This document shows positions 7,543 to 17,709 of a stretch of DNA of 18,678 nucleotides, piece by piece (position 1 is the stretch's first letter; every line of letters begins with the position of its first letter). Position numbers and translations under genes: made by a program. The stretch comes from an uncultured Verrucomicrobiota bacterium. Its GTDB lineage: Bacteria > Verrucomicrobiota > Verrucomicrobiia > Limisphaerales > UBA1096. The stretch is taken from positions 1-18,678 of the forward strand of contig CAJXAU010000006.1 in NCBI GenBank assembly GCA_913050205.1, in the 5' to 3' direction. The notes beneath the pieces are model-generated. The model saw only the letters and a program-made list of their open reading frames with translations, was not told where the DNA came from and did not search any database.

Positions 7543-8451
7543 CTAAACGTCGCAGACTTCGGCAGCATGGCGTAGGGCGGCGATCTTGTCGTCCCACGTC
7601 GGGATGAATTCCTGCGCAACGAATCCATCAAAGCCGGTCTCGAGGATGGCACGCATTACAGCCGGGTAATTAATCTCCTGTGTGTCATCCAACTCGGCCC
7701 GTCCCGGGTTGCCGGCAGTGTGATAATGGCCGATGTAATCCTTGAGTTTACCGATGTTGCGGATGATGTCGCCGTGCATGATCTGCACATGGTAAACGTC
7801 GAACAACAATTTGAGATTCGGTGAGCCGACTTTCTTGATGGCCTCGATGCAAAAGTCGAGTTTGTCCCCCTGATAGCCGGGATGCCCCTTCATCGGGTGG
7901 CTGTCATCGACCGAGTTGAGATGCTCGAGACAGAGTGTGATGCCGTTTTTCTCCGCATGACCGACCACTTCCTTCCACGCCTTGACGCAGTTGGCGTTGG
8001 CTGTGTCACGGTCGATGTTCGGGTCTTCCATCCCGACAAAAGTGATGACGCGCTTGGCCCCGACATCCTTGGCCACGTTGATGCCGTCGATGAGTTTCTC
8101 GACCACCATCTTGTGGTTCTTGGGGTCGTTCGGCCCCTTGGCAAAACCATGGCTGCCGACCAGCGAAATCTCCAATCCTGCCTTGCGTGCGGCCGGGTAA
8201 AACTGCCGCCCGATGCCCTCGATGCCGGTCAGGCCGATGTCGGCGCAGGCAGCGATGAGTTCCTCCGTCGGCATGGGGTTGAACGTCCAGCCCATAATCG
8301 ACTGGCGGATGCGTTTGTTTTTGATCTTGTAGCCCTTGGCAGCACCTCCACGGGGCAGCTGGGCACATCCGGTCACTGCGGTGGATGCCACCACTGCACT
8401 AGTTGCCGCTGCCTTGATCAGACCTCTGCGAGAAATATTTGTAGTACTCAT
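7543..8451 (-). CDS. Tat-exported sugar isomerase/epimerase-like TIM-barrel protein
   Basis: 302 residues. The N-terminus carries a twin-arginine signal (ISRRGLIKAA, residues 6-15), a hydrophobic stretch and VTGC (Cys29), which could be a lipobox, so the protein may be a Tat-exported lipoprotein. The rest is the xylose-isomerase-like TIM barrel found in hydroxypyruvate isomerase and related enzymes: LCLEHLNS (Glu176), LLFDVYHVQIMHGD (Asp218, His221), GHYHTAGNPGR (His244) and VAQEF (Glu281) give plausible divalent-metal ligands. The RAELDDTQEINY segment is typical of the hydroxypyruvate isomerase branch. Substrate unknown; exported members are abundant in Verrucomicrobiota and Planctomycetota and are assumed to act on sugars or polyols. 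No clear ribosome-binding site precedes the ATG. Confidence 0.87.
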   Translation of the reverse strand: MSTTNISRRGLIKAAATSAVVASTAVTGCAQLPRGGAAKGYKIKNKRIRQSIMGWTFNPMPTEELIAACADIGLTGIEGIGRQFYPAARKAGLEISLVGSHGFAKGPNDPKNHKMVVEKLIDGINVAKDVGAKRVITFVGMEDPNIDRDTANANCVKAWKEVVGHAEKNGITLCLEHLNSVDDSHPMKGHPGYQGDKLDFCIEAIKKVGSPNLKLLFDVYHVQIMHGDIIRNIGKLKDYIGHYHTAGNPGRAELDDTQEINYPAVMRAILETGFDGFVAQEFIPTWDDKIAALRHAAEVCDV

Positions 8452-8518
8452 TAGTTACGGACTTGCTCGGCGGATTGAAACGCACAAGACCGACCAAGGC
8501 AAGCGCTTGGCCAAGTGC

Positions 8519-8547
8519 AAAAAAAAGCCCGGACTGCAGTCCGGGCT
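8519..8547 (-). terminator. Rho-independent terminator of the prepilin-like gene
   Basis: Read on the minus strand, a perfect GC-rich inverted repeat AGCCCGGACT/AGTCCGGGCT (8526-8547) is followed by eight T residues. It lies 24 bp after the stop codon of the gene at 8571. A TTGGCCAA copy (8507-8514) sits just beyond it. Confidence 0.93.
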
Positions 8548-8570
8548 CGAAAGTATTGATCCGCGTCGGC

Positions 8571-9428
8571 TTAGTGCTCCGCAAAACCGGCCATCCAACT
8601 TGGCCAAGCCGGCTTCCAGCTACCGTAGTCTTTGGCCCAGTTACGGTGCCAGTGCAGCTTCCACAATTTCTTGATCGGGACATGGCGCGCGGAGTGATCC
8701 ATGAATACTCCCTGAATACCGCCGCTATGGCGATCCATGGCGAAATGCTTCATCTCCTGATTGTACCCACTCCACTCTCCATTGAATTGGGGTGGTGCCA
8801 TGCGACTCCTCATTGGGCCACCGCCACGCCACATCATGTCCATGAACATCGGGACGGAATTCAAGTCATGCCCGGACGGGTTTATGGTTCGCCAGTGCCA
8901 ATCCTTAGGTCGCCCCTGAATGTTTCTTGGTGCGTTATAAAGCCAGTTGTTGTTTCCATAGCTCGCACGGGTCGGGATGTTTTGGCCGTTGATCCGCCCG
9001 TGCTTAAACGATGCATTGTAGCTCCCGATGGCTGACCAACTATCTGCCTTATACTTGTCCACCGGCTTGAGGAGGTACTTGGGGCCTTCAGTGCTTCGGG
9101 CCAACTTGGCCGCGGGACAAAGCAGGATATCCTGTTTGCGCCAGAATTTTTCAAGAGAAGCCACCCACTCGCCGCGCCACCAGCCGCTCATGTTTTTCAC
9201 GTCAATGCCCTTGCTGAAGAAGCCGTCGTTTTCGTCGGTGTAGTACTGCCACACCAATCCCCACTGCCTGAGGTTGTTGAGGCAGACCGTCTGGACGCCC
9301 TTGGCCTTGGCTCTGGCCAGAGCTGGAAGCAATAGACTCGCAAGGATCGCGATAATGGCGATCACGACCAGCAGCTCGATCAGCGTAAAGCCGCGCTTTT
9401 TCCCTGTGGTTGATTTACTCACATTCAT
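8571..9428 (-). CDS. Prepilin-type N-terminal cleavage/methylation domain protein
   Basis: 285 residues from the ATG at 9428, which places a short basic leader before the type IV prepilin motif [16 protein letters not shown]. Cleavage would fall between Gly13 and Phe14, and the conserved Glu at +5 is Glu18. The hydrophobic helix runs to about 40 and ends [12 protein letters not shown], typical of the very numerous pseudopilin-like proteins of Verrucomicrobiota. The globular part ([23 protein letters not shown]...) matches the usual 'Asn-Asn-Leu-Arg-Gln' continuation of that family, with a W-rich C-terminus. Their role is not established; they are thought to be handled by a type II secretion/type IV pilus prepilin peptidase. 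The C-terminal tail [13 protein letters not shown] includes one TTGGCCAA copy (8600-8607) read as Ala-Trp-Pro-Ser. No clear ribosome-binding site. Confidence 0.9.
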   Translation of the reverse strand: MNVSKSTTGKKRGFTLIELLVVIAIIAILASLLLPALARAKAKGVQTVCLNNLRQWGLVWQYYTDENDGFFSKGIDVKNMSGWWRGEWVASLEKFWRKQDILLCPAAKLARSTEGPKYLLKPVDKYKADSWSAIGSYNASFKHGRINGQNIPTRASYGNNNWLYNAPRNIQGRPKDWHWRTINPSGHDLNSVPMFMDMMWRGGGPMRSRMAPPQFNGEWSGYNQEMKHFAMDRHSGGIQGVFMDHSARHVPIKKLWKLHWHRNWAKDYGSWKPAWPSWMAGFAEH

Positions 9429-9542
9429 TGTTTGGGGGGAGAGACTAGGGTTCGGCCCAAACCGGGGCAAGTTGTAAATTCAACTTGGGGTTGCAATTCC
9501 AGTGGTCTGCGACACGCTGTTTGTGTTAAGGCGGTCAAGCGC

Positions 9543-10019
9543 GTGAGTATTAATTGGAATGCTAAACTCCACGATTCCAAGGATTTGCCTAAGTACGGCG
9601 ACAGCGGCGACGGCAAGTTTTCAAAAAAATTCGGCGAGGGTCGGTTCGTCATCCCCGCTCCGCTTGAGGTTGATGCGCTAATGAAAAAAGTGCCCAAGGG
9701 CAAGCTGACCACTATCAACGAGCTTCGCACTGCGCTCGCCCGCAAACACAAGACGGACTTTACCTGCCCAATTACGACCGGCATTTTCTCGTGGATCGCC
9801 GCCCACGCTGCGGACGAATTGGCGCAGCAGGGGCGCAAACGCATCACCCCGTACTGGCGCACACTCAAGAGCGACGGACAGATCAACCCGAAATACCCCG
9901 GCGGCATCGAGGCCATCCGGAAGAAGCTCGAGGCAGAGGGGCACGCGGTCATCCAAAAAGGCAAACGATTCCTTGTGGAGAATTTTGAGAAAAAAACCAT
10001 CGTCCCAAAACAGACCTGA
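9543..10019 (+). CDS. MGMT family protein (alkyltransferase-like DNA-binding domain)
   Basis: 158 residues from a GTG at 9543, preceded by AAGGCGG; the open frame extends to an ATG at 9432, but that part overlaps the opposite gene's start and looks non-coding. The conserved block runs FVIPAPLEVDALMKKVPKGKLTTINELRTALA, TDFTCPITTGIFSWIAAHAADE, ITPYWRTLKSDGQINPKYPGG and LEAEGH. The VPKGKLTT and LKSDGQ...PGG...LEAEG segments correspond to the winged-helix DNA-binding domain of O6-methylguanine-DNA methyltransferase. The canonical PCHRV active-site motif is absent: the matching position reads ITPYWRTLKS, and the only cysteine there is in TCPIT. It therefore resembles an alkyltransferase-like protein that may bind damaged DNA rather than repair it by alkyl transfer (inference). 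Its TGA overlaps the ATG of the next gene by one base. Confidence 0.83.
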   Translation: MSINWNAKLHDSKDLPKYGDSGDGKFSKKFGEGRFVIPAPLEVDALMKKVPKGKLTTINELRTALARKHKTDFTCPITTGIFSWIAAHAADELAQQGRKRITPYWRTLKSDGQINPKYPGGIEAIRKKLEAEGHAVIQKGKRFLVENFEKKTIVPKQT

Positions 10020-11659
10020 TGGCCACGGCGGCGGCTTGGCCAAGCGGTGTTTCTTTTTCACGCTTGCTCCCCGCTTGGCCAAGCAGGCTTAATGGCCCTG
10101 TGCTCGACCGCCCGTTTTTGCTGCCTGCTATTCTTGCCACCCTCCTGTGGCAGGAGACTGCCTCGCTTGGCCAAGCGGACGCACCGCCGGTGGATCTAAA
10201 GCGAGCCGAGGCATTGGCGCGGCAGCACTGCGCCGCCTGCCACTTGTTCCCCGAACCGGCCTTGCTTGACAAAAAAACTTGGGGCAACCAGGTGATGCCA
10301 CGCATGGCGATCCGCATGGGCCTCTCGCCAGAGAGCATCAACCGGCACCCGGAGGCCGATGCCCTGTGGAAAAGTGGACGCTTCCCAAAGGAACCCATCC
10401 TCTCGCAGGCCGACTATCACGCAATCGCGGCATACTATCAGGCCAAGGCGCCCGCCCAGCCGGTGGCGCAAAAACCGGTGGCCCCCATCGGGCTGAAACT
10501 CTCGCAGTTCACCGCCAGACCAAGCCGCTTCCGCCGGAAGGTCGGGGCGGTGAACATGGTGCGTATCGACGAGCAGCGGCGCCAAATCATCCACTCCGAT
10601 GGGCTCAACCAGTACCTCGACATCCTCGATGCGAACGGCAACCGGGTCGAGTCTCTGAAGGTCGGAAACGTCCCGGTCGGCTTTGAGGAAAACGGCGGGG
10701 CTTTTTTCCTGACGATGATCGGGACGTTTTCGCCGTCGGACATCCCGCGCGGCGAGCTGGCACTCGTGCGGCGGAACAACGGGCGTCTCGTCCGAACCGG
10801 GACGCTGTTGTCCGGTATCCCCCGCCCCACGCACACCAACTTCGCGGACCTCAATGCCGACGGTGAGACCGACCTGATCGTGAGCATGTACGGACACAAC
10901 ATCGGCCGGCTGTCGTGGTTCGAGCGGAGCGAGGGAGGGCAGCTCAAGGAGCACGCCATCCTGCCGCGTTCCGGCACGCTCAGTACAGCGGTGCATGATT
11001 TCAACGACGATGGCCATCCGGATATCGCCGCGTTGGTTGCCCAGGAGGTCGAAGCGATGTACGTGTTTCTTAATGATGGCAAGGGCGCCTTTGAGCCGCG
11101 AACGATTTTTCAGGAACACCCGCTGATGGGCCACTCGTCGTTTGAATTGACCGACTTCAATCGGGATGGCAGGCCGGATTTCGTCGTCACCAGCGGCGAC
11201 AACGGCGAATACCCCTCGCCGCCGAAGCATTATCACGGTATCCGTGTGTACCTGAATCGCGGCGGATTGAAGTTTGAGCAGAGCCTCTCGCTGCCCCTCA
11301 ACGGCGCGTTCAAGGCGCTGGCACGTGATTACGACGGGGACGGCGACACGGACATCGCCGCCGTGTCTTATTTTCCCAACTACAAAACAACGCCACGCGA
11401 GAGTTTTGTTTATTTTGAAAACGACGATGGCCAGTTCAAGCCAAACACCTTTCGTACCTGCATCAGCGGCCGCTGGCTGACAATGGACGCCGGGGACGTG
11501 GATGGCGACGGAGACATCGATCTTGCGTTGGGCAACTACACCTACGGCCCGGACAAGGCCATTCACGTGCCGGAGTTTCTCATCAAGACTTGGGAGCAGC
11601 GTGGCCCAGCGGTGATGATTCTCTACAACAACCTCCGCCAGCCCAAGCCCGGGCAGTGA
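10019..11659 (+). CDS. FG-GAP/VCBS repeat protein with N-terminal heme motif
   Basis: 546 residues from the ATG that overlaps the previous stop (TGATG). One heme-attachment motif, CAACH (71-75), lies in a short cytochrome-like domain (to about 125). After it come five calcium-binding FG-GAP/VCBS motifs of the form DxNxDGxxD: DLNADGETD (about 277), DFNDDGHPD (327), DFNRDGRPD (378), DYDGDGDTD (437) and DVDGDGDID (497), as in integrin-like beta-propellers. It should be exported; the hydrophobic signal is FLLPAILATLLW (33-44). A GTG at 10100 would put this signal directly at the N-terminus, and the first 27 residues, which hold two palindrome copies (10036-10043, 10075-10082), may be untranslated. 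A third copy (10167-10174) follows the signal. Function unknown; a surface redox or binding role is inferred. Confidence 0.85.
   Translation: MATAAAWPSGVSFSRLLPAWPSRLNGPVLDRPFLLPAILATLLWQETASLGQADAPPVDLKRAEALARQHCAACHLFPEPALLDKKTWGNQVMPRMAIRMGLSPESINRHPEADALWKSGRFPKEPILSQADYHAIAAYYQAKAPAQPVAQKPVAPIGLKLSQFTARPSRFRRKVGAVNMVRIDEQRRQIIHSDGLNQYLDILDANGNRVESLKVGNVPVGFEENGGAFFLTMIGTFSPSDIPRGELALVRRNNGRLVRTGTLLSGIPRPTHTNFADLNADGETDLIVSMYGHNIGRLSWFERSEGGQLKEHAILPRSGTLSTAVHDFNDDGHPDIAALVAQEVEAMYVFLNDGKGAFEPRTIFQEHPLMGHSSFELTDFNRDGRPDFVVTSGDNGEYPSPPKHYHGIRVYLNRGGLKFEQSLSLPLNGAFKALARDYDGDGDTDIAAVSYFPNYKTTPRESFVYFENDDGQFKPNTFRTCISGRWLTMDAGDVDGDGDIDLALGNYTYGPDKAIHVPEFLIKTWEQRGPAVMILYNNLRQPKPGQ
10033..10085. 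repeat. Two spaced palindrome copies at the start of the FG-GAP gene
   Basis: TTGGCCAA at 10036-10043 and 10075-10082, both in GCTTGGCCAAGC context and both read as Ala-Trp-Pro-Ser, 39 bp apart, between the first ATG and the likely signal peptide. Confidence 0.85.
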
Positions 11660-11681
11660 CCGGTTTTCCTCGCCAACGCGC

Positions 11682-11689
11682 TTGGCCAA
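11682..11689. repeat. Intergenic copy of the palindrome
   Basis: GCGCTTGGCCAAGG fills part of the 45-bp gap between the FG-GAP gene and the GYF/cNMP gene. Confidence 0.8.
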
Positions 11690-11704
11690 GGGCACATTCT
11701 GCGC

Positions 11705-12424
11705 ATGTCAAACGACTCTGGGGAAATTCAATACAAGGTATGGGCCAGCGACAATATGGTATACGGCCCGGTGGATCTGGACTTGCTGCTGGAATGGGTG
11801 GCCGATGGCCGTGTGACCCCGGAAACGTGGGTGTTCGCCGAGGGCATCAATAGCTGGAAACCGGCCAAGACCCTCCCCGCGCTGGGCGATGCCCTTGCCA
11901 AGTACCACGTCAGTACTGCTCCCCTGCCCACCGCCGTCGAGCTTGGCCAAGCGGAAGGCTCCATTACCGTGGAAGATCTCCGTCAATTCGATGCCTTGGC
12001 AAAGTTTGGCCAGCCAGAACTGGAACAATTCATCCGCCACTGCAGCATCATGGAGATCGAGGAAGGCGGGATCGTCATGAAAAAAGACAGCCCCGGTGAC
12101 GGGTTGTACATGATTCTGGCCGGTGATACCCGCGTACGCATCGTCGCCGGCGGGAAGGACACGACTCTGGCCGACGTATCGGCCGGCAGCTTTATAGGAG
12201 AAGTGGCCATGTTCAGCCAGACGCCCCGCTCGGCAGATGTCATCGCTCTGAGTCACTGCACCCTTCTTTTCATGTCCCACGAGCAATTCCGAAACATGAT
12301 CAAGACGGAGCCGTTGCTGGCCTCGGAGTTCCTGTTCGCGCTGGGACGCGTCATGGCCGAGCGCATGGTCACCGGCAATCAGCGGCTTCAAGCCAAAGCC
12401 AGTTCCGAATTCCTTTGGCTGTGA
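11705..12424 (+). CDS. GYF domain plus cyclic nucleotide-binding domain protein
   Basis: 239 residues, no signal peptide or membrane segment, so cytoplasmic. Residues about 9-60 (YKVWASDNMVYGPVDLDLLLEW...WKPAKTLPAL) form a GYF_2-type domain, usually a protein-protein interaction module. Residues about 95-215 form a CAP-effector/cyclic nucleotide-binding domain, with the phosphate-binding cassette FIGEVAMFSQTPRSADVIA (Glu166, Arg175). The linker between them (ELGQAEG, 79-85) is encoded by one copy of the palindrome. There is no DNA-binding helix-turn-helix or kinase domain, so it is not a CRP-like regulator; it may sense a cyclic nucleotide and act through its GYF partner (inference). The gene starts 45 bp after the FG-GAP stop without a clear ribosome-binding site. 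Confidence 0.87.
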   Translation: MSNDSGEIQYKVWASDNMVYGPVDLDLLLEWVADGRVTPETWVFAEGINSWKPAKTLPALGDALAKYHVSTAPLPTAVELGQAEGSITVEDLRQFDALAKFGQPELEQFIRHCSIMEIEEGGIVMKKDSPGDGLYMILAGDTRVRIVAGGKDTTLADVSAGSFIGEVAMFSQTPRSADVIALSHCTLLFMSHEQFRNMIKTEPLLASEFLFALGRVMAERMVTGNQRLQAKASSEFLWL

Positions 12425-12435
12425 GCCGGAATGCC

Positions 12436-12456
12436 CGAAAAAAAGCGATTTTTTCG
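12436..12456 (+). terminator. Possible terminator hairpin after the GYF/cNMP gene
   Basis: CGAAAAAA/TTTTTTCG forms an 8-bp stem with a 5-base loop, 11 bp after the stop codon. The stem is AT-rich and the T-run is part of it, so termination would be weak. Confidence 0.35.
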
Positions 12457-12522
12457 CAAATCTGGCCATTGACTTCGCCTCAGTGCAGCGATAGGCTTCG
12501 CGCCCTTTTAGGAACTTAACAC

Positions 12523-13302
12523 ATGGTTCGCCTACTACTTTTTGTTACTTTATTCGCCCTCGGAGGCGCAGGTTGGATTGCGTTCAACAACGTCAGCACC
12601 AAGATCGATCAATTGACCGAGGATTTGGGCACGCGAACAACTGAACGCGACGATGCTTTAGCAGCACAAACCAAAGCGGAAAAGGAAAGGGATGACTTTA
12701 AGGACAAAGCCGATGCAGCCACCGCGAGAGCCTCTAGGTTGCAGGACTCGATCGGCACACTCCAGCAGGAGGTTGCCCGACAGACTCAGCGCGCCAATGA
12801 GCACGAGAAAAACCTGACTCAGGCCACCGCCGACCTCGTCGAATCCCGCCAAACCAGCGAGCGCTGGAGACAGTTTGAGATGGAGTACGGTACCCGGGAC
12901 TCCATCAAGCAACGCCTGGCCACGCTGGATTCCGTCACCAATGAGCGAGACAATTTCGTTGCAGAAAACAGCATCCTTCTCGGCCGCATCGAGAAGTTGA
13001 GCGTCGAGCTTTCCCGCTACACTGGCACCTCGGTGAAAGTGGCTCTCCCTACAGACTTAGCCGGAAAAGTGACTGCGGTGGATTCCCAGTACGACTTCGT
13101 CGTGCTGGACGTCGGCGAAGACCAGGGCGTACGCGAACACGGCGAAGTGCTCGTTGGACGCGGAGCCGGGGCCGAAGCCCAACTGGTGGGTCGCCTCCGC
13201 ATCCTGAGCGTCGAAAAGAACCGCAGCATCGCCAACATTATGCCGGACTACAAAACCGGAGACATTCAGACCGGCGACTACGTGTTCTCCGAGCGCAACT
13301 AA
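12523..13302 (+). CDS. Membrane-anchored coiled-coil protein of unknown function
   Basis: 259 residues. An N-terminal hydrophobic segment (about 3-21, LLLFVTLFALGGAGWIAF) is an uncleaved anchor or signal. Residues about 25-165 are a long coiled coil with regular Leu/Ile/Val heptads and many Glu, Lys, Arg and Gln. The C-terminal 85 residues (from about 175) form a compact beta-rich domain: GKVTAVDSQYDFVVLDVGEDQGV, VLVGRG, LRILSVEKNRSIANIMPDY and TGDYVF. This domain resembles small beta-barrels found in verrucomicrobial envelope proteins, but I cannot name it. It presumably lies in the periplasm. AGGAAC about 11 bases before the ATG is a plausible ribosome-binding site. The small lipoprotein gene follows 9 bp after the stop, so the two are probably one operon. 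Confidence 0.8.
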   Translation: MVRLLLFVTLFALGGAGWIAFNNVSTKIDQLTEDLGTRTTERDDALAAQTKAEKERDDFKDKADAATARASRLQDSIGTLQQEVARQTQRANEHEKNLTQATADLVESRQTSERWRQFEMEYGTRDSIKQRLATLDSVTNERDNFVAENSILLGRIEKLSVELSRYTGTSVKVALPTDLAGKVTAVDSQYDFVVLDVGEDQGVREHGEVLVGRGAGAEAQLVGRLRILSVEKNRSIANIMPDYKTGDIQTGDYVFSERN

Positions 13303-13311
13303 TTTTTAATC

Positions 13312-13485
13312 ATGACCACTCTCAAAACGATTCGTTCCATCGGTGCCCTCCTAATGGCTACGTTTGTTTTGGGACTGGCCAGCGGGTGCTTCAGCCCGGA
13401 TCCCGAGAACAAGTCCGCGCAACCGTGGAACAAACAACGCCCCTGGGAGCATGGCATCCCCGGCGGCCTGACCGAGCGCCGATAA
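13312..13485 (+). CDS. Small lipoprotein (57 residues)
   Basis: A short frame of 57 codons from an ATG at 13312. It has a basic N-terminus (MTTLKTIRSI), a hydrophobic segment (11-23) and the lipobox LASGC with Cys26, followed by a 31-residue tail, SPDPENKSAQPWNKQRPWEHGIPGG. This is a typical lipoprotein signal; the Pro-Trp-Asn...Pro-Trp-Glu...Gly tail resembles small lipoproteins seen in Verrucomicrobiota (from memory, unverified). It would be anchored in the inner or outer membrane. It lies 9 bp after the coiled-coil protein and 22 bp before a strong terminator, so it ends that operon. Confidence 0.82.
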   Translation: MTTLKTIRSIGALLMATFVLGLASGCFSPDPENKSAQPWNKQRPWEHGIPGGLTERR

Positions 13486-13507
13486 CGCATTCGGTAAATG
13501 ATTTTTT

Positions 13508-13535
13508 AGCCGGGCAGCACGCCCGGCTTTTTTTT
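13508..13535 (+). terminator. Rho-independent terminator after the lipoprotein gene
   Basis: AGCCGGGC/GCCCGGCT (13508-13515 and 13521-13528) with loop AGCAC is followed by a run of T residues to 13535. It closes the plus-strand unit before clpB. Confidence 0.93.
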
Positions 13536-13590
13536 GTTTTCACCCACGAAAAAAAAGCTCATTTTTTCTTTCCCAATACCGCCTTTTTTA

Positions 13591-13599
13591 TGCTATAAG
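13591..13599 (+). promoter_or_regulatory. Candidate extended -10 of clpB
   Basis: TGCTATAAG fits an extended -10 (TG-n-TATAAT, one mismatch) in the gap between the preceding terminator and the clpB start. No good -35 is seen, as is common for extended -10 promoters. No sigma-32 or CIRCE-like motif is visible. Confidence 0.35.
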
Positions 13600-13642
13600 T
13601 ACACCGTAATAAGTGCCAACGGCATCCGTTGGCCGATTAATT

Positions 13643-16246
<2,604 letters not shown>

Positions 16247-16255
16247 GCATTACTA

Positions 16256-16278
16256 CTCCCCCCACTCGGTGGGGGGAG
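16256..16278. terminator. Perfect hairpin between convergent clpB and cytochrome-WD40 genes
   Basis: CTCCCCCCAC/GTGGGGGGAG is a perfect 10-bp stem with a 3-base loop (TCG), 9 bp after the clpB stop. There is no T-tract, so it may act as a bidirectional barrier or be an interspersed repeat rather than a classical terminator. Confidence 0.5.
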
Positions 16279-16313
16279 GGGGCGAAGGCTGATATAGAGA
16301 ACGGATCGAAGGC

Positions 16314-17666
16314 TTATTCTGCTGCGCGAATGGTTTTGCCTCCGGGAGTTGCTTGGAATCGACGAACGATGCTCCCGTCCTCGATATTCCACAAAATAAT
16401 TTCGCCGTCGTAAGCACCACTCGCTGCCTGACGGGTGACGGGCGACGCGGTGACCGCTAAAACCGCCTCCCGATGCCCGTTCCATTTGCGGCTCTCGTCT
16501 TTGATGTTGATGTTGAACGCCCTGACAGAATGGTCGTCGCCAGCGACCAACACTTCGGTACCCAACCGCGCAACCGCCAGCGCCGTGCCGCGGCTGGAGG
16601 ATGAGTCATTCACCTTTTTCGGTCCCTCGATTTTCCAGTGGTGCAGTTTTTGGTCGTCGCCGATGGAAGAAATCTCCTTTCCGTTTTCGTGGAACAACGC
16701 GCCGCGAACGTAGTTCTGGTGCCCGAGATAGCTCACGATCCGTTCGCCGGTCTGAGCATCAAACACCTTCGCTGTCTTGTCCCTACTCGCAGTGACCAAG
16801 CGGGAATCATCAGCATTCCACGCCACATCGTTGACCCAATCGGAGTGACTGCCGAGTTCGTTCGTCACCGTGCCGGACTCGACGCCTACTAGGCGCAGCT
16901 TATTATCCGCGCTGCCGGCAGCCAGACGTTTACCGTCGTTGCTGAATGCGACTGCGAAAACGACATCGGCTGTCGTGACCGGCACGGATCGCAATTTACC
17001 CGTGGGCAACTCGAACAGCCGCACCTCCCCCAGTCTCCCGGGCTGGCCGCTGGCCACTGCCAACAGTTTGCCATCGGGCGAAACAGACAAGTCGTACACG
17101 CGCTCGGCAACGTTGCCCAACCGACCAGCCAACTCGCCTGTTTTTGTGTTCCAAATCGTAACCTCCCGGTAGCCGCTGGCGAACAGTCGCTCTCCTTTCA
17201 CACCAAACTCGATCGCCGTCACCGGCACGGCCGACGGGTACACTTCCGGCGCGGGTGGGTGCACGATCGGCTGCAGCAACCCGGCCAATGCCGCCTCTTT
17301 TGATTCGCCGTCAAACGCGGCACCTCCCGCGATCCAGCGTTTCACCAGCGCAATCTGTTTTGCTGGCAACGGGTCGCCGTCCTGCGGCATCAGATCGTCC
17401 TCGTCTTTCGTCGTGAGTCGCAGGAACAATTCGCTCTCCGTCGGCCTTCCAACAACGATCGCCGGGGCGTCGCTTTTTCCGGCCTTCAGCAGGTGTGAGA
17501 ACGTATCGACGCGATAGCCTCCCTTCACCTTCTTGGGCCCGTGGCAGCCCTGGCATTGCTTCACCAACACCGGGGCGATGTCGCGGACAAAACTGACCGG
17601 CTCTTGGCCAAGCAGTTGGCCCGGCGTCAGGCTGATGCAAAACAGGATGATGCCCAATCGAATCAT
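16314..17666 (-). CDS. Exported cytochrome c (PSCyt1-like) fused to WD40 beta-propeller
   Basis: 450 residues from the ATG at 17666; a TTG ten codons upstream falls in a palindrome copy and is unlikely. A signal peptide (IRLGIILFCISLTPGQLLG) is followed by a planctomycete-type cytochrome domain: FVRDIAPVLVKQCQGCHGPKK (Cys38, Cys41, His42), GRPTESELFLRL, LMPQDGDPLPAKQIALVKRWIAGGA. From about 140 to the end there are about seven WD40-like blades, with phrases such as VYDLSVSPDGKLLAVASG, VFAVAFSNDGKRLAAGSADNKLRL, VNDVAWNADDSRLVTASRDKTAKVFD and SGAYDGEIILWNIEDG. It is probably periplasmic. Such fusions occur beside DUF1501/DUF1549 proteins in related phyla, but none is in view. One palindrome copy (17604-17611) encodes LLGQ at the signal-peptide cleavage region. 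Confidence 0.9.
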   Translation of the reverse strand: MIRLGIILFCISLTPGQLLGQEPVSFVRDIAPVLVKQCQGCHGPKKVKGGYRVDTFSHLLKAGKSDAPAIVVGRPTESELFLRLTTKDEDDLMPQDGDPLPAKQIALVKRWIAGGAAFDGESKEAALAGLLQPIVHPPAPEVYPSAVPVTAIEFGVKGERLFASGYREVTIWNTKTGELAGRLGNVAERVYDLSVSPDGKLLAVASGQPGRLGEVRLFELPTGKLRSVPVTTADVVFAVAFSNDGKRLAAGSADNKLRLVGVESGTVTNELGSHSDWVNDVAWNADDSRLVTASRDKTAKVFDAQTGERIVSYLGHQNYVRGALFHENGKEISSIGDDQKLHHWKIEGPKKVNDSSSSRGTALAVARLGTEVLVAGDDHSVRAFNINIKDESRKWNGHREAVLAVTASPVTRQAASGAYDGEIILWNIEDGSIVRRFQATPGGKTIRAAE

Positions 17667-17685
17667 GAAGCGGCCGCACCTTGCC

Positions 17686-17708
17686 CGCTTGGCCAAGCGC
17701 TGGCAAGG
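17686..17708. repeat. Palindrome with degenerate tandem copy between recO and the cytochrome-WD40 gene
   Basis: An exact CGCTTGGCCAAGCG (17686-17699) is followed by GCTGGCAAGG, which looks like a second unit that has lost two bases. Together they occupy about half of the 43-bp gap. Confidence 0.7.
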
Positions 17709-17709
17709 G

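Noticed and set aside
10196..11695. Minus-strand open frame of 499 codons opposite the FG-GAP gene
   Set aside because: It is antisense to a protein with clear FG-GAP and heme motifs, has no recognisable domain or signal, and long antisense frames are common in GC-rich coding DNA.
17667..17696. Longer start (TTG) of the cytochrome-WD40 gene within the palindrome
   Set aside because: The ATG at 17666 directly begins a normal signal peptide; the added residues are basic and encoded partly by the repeat.
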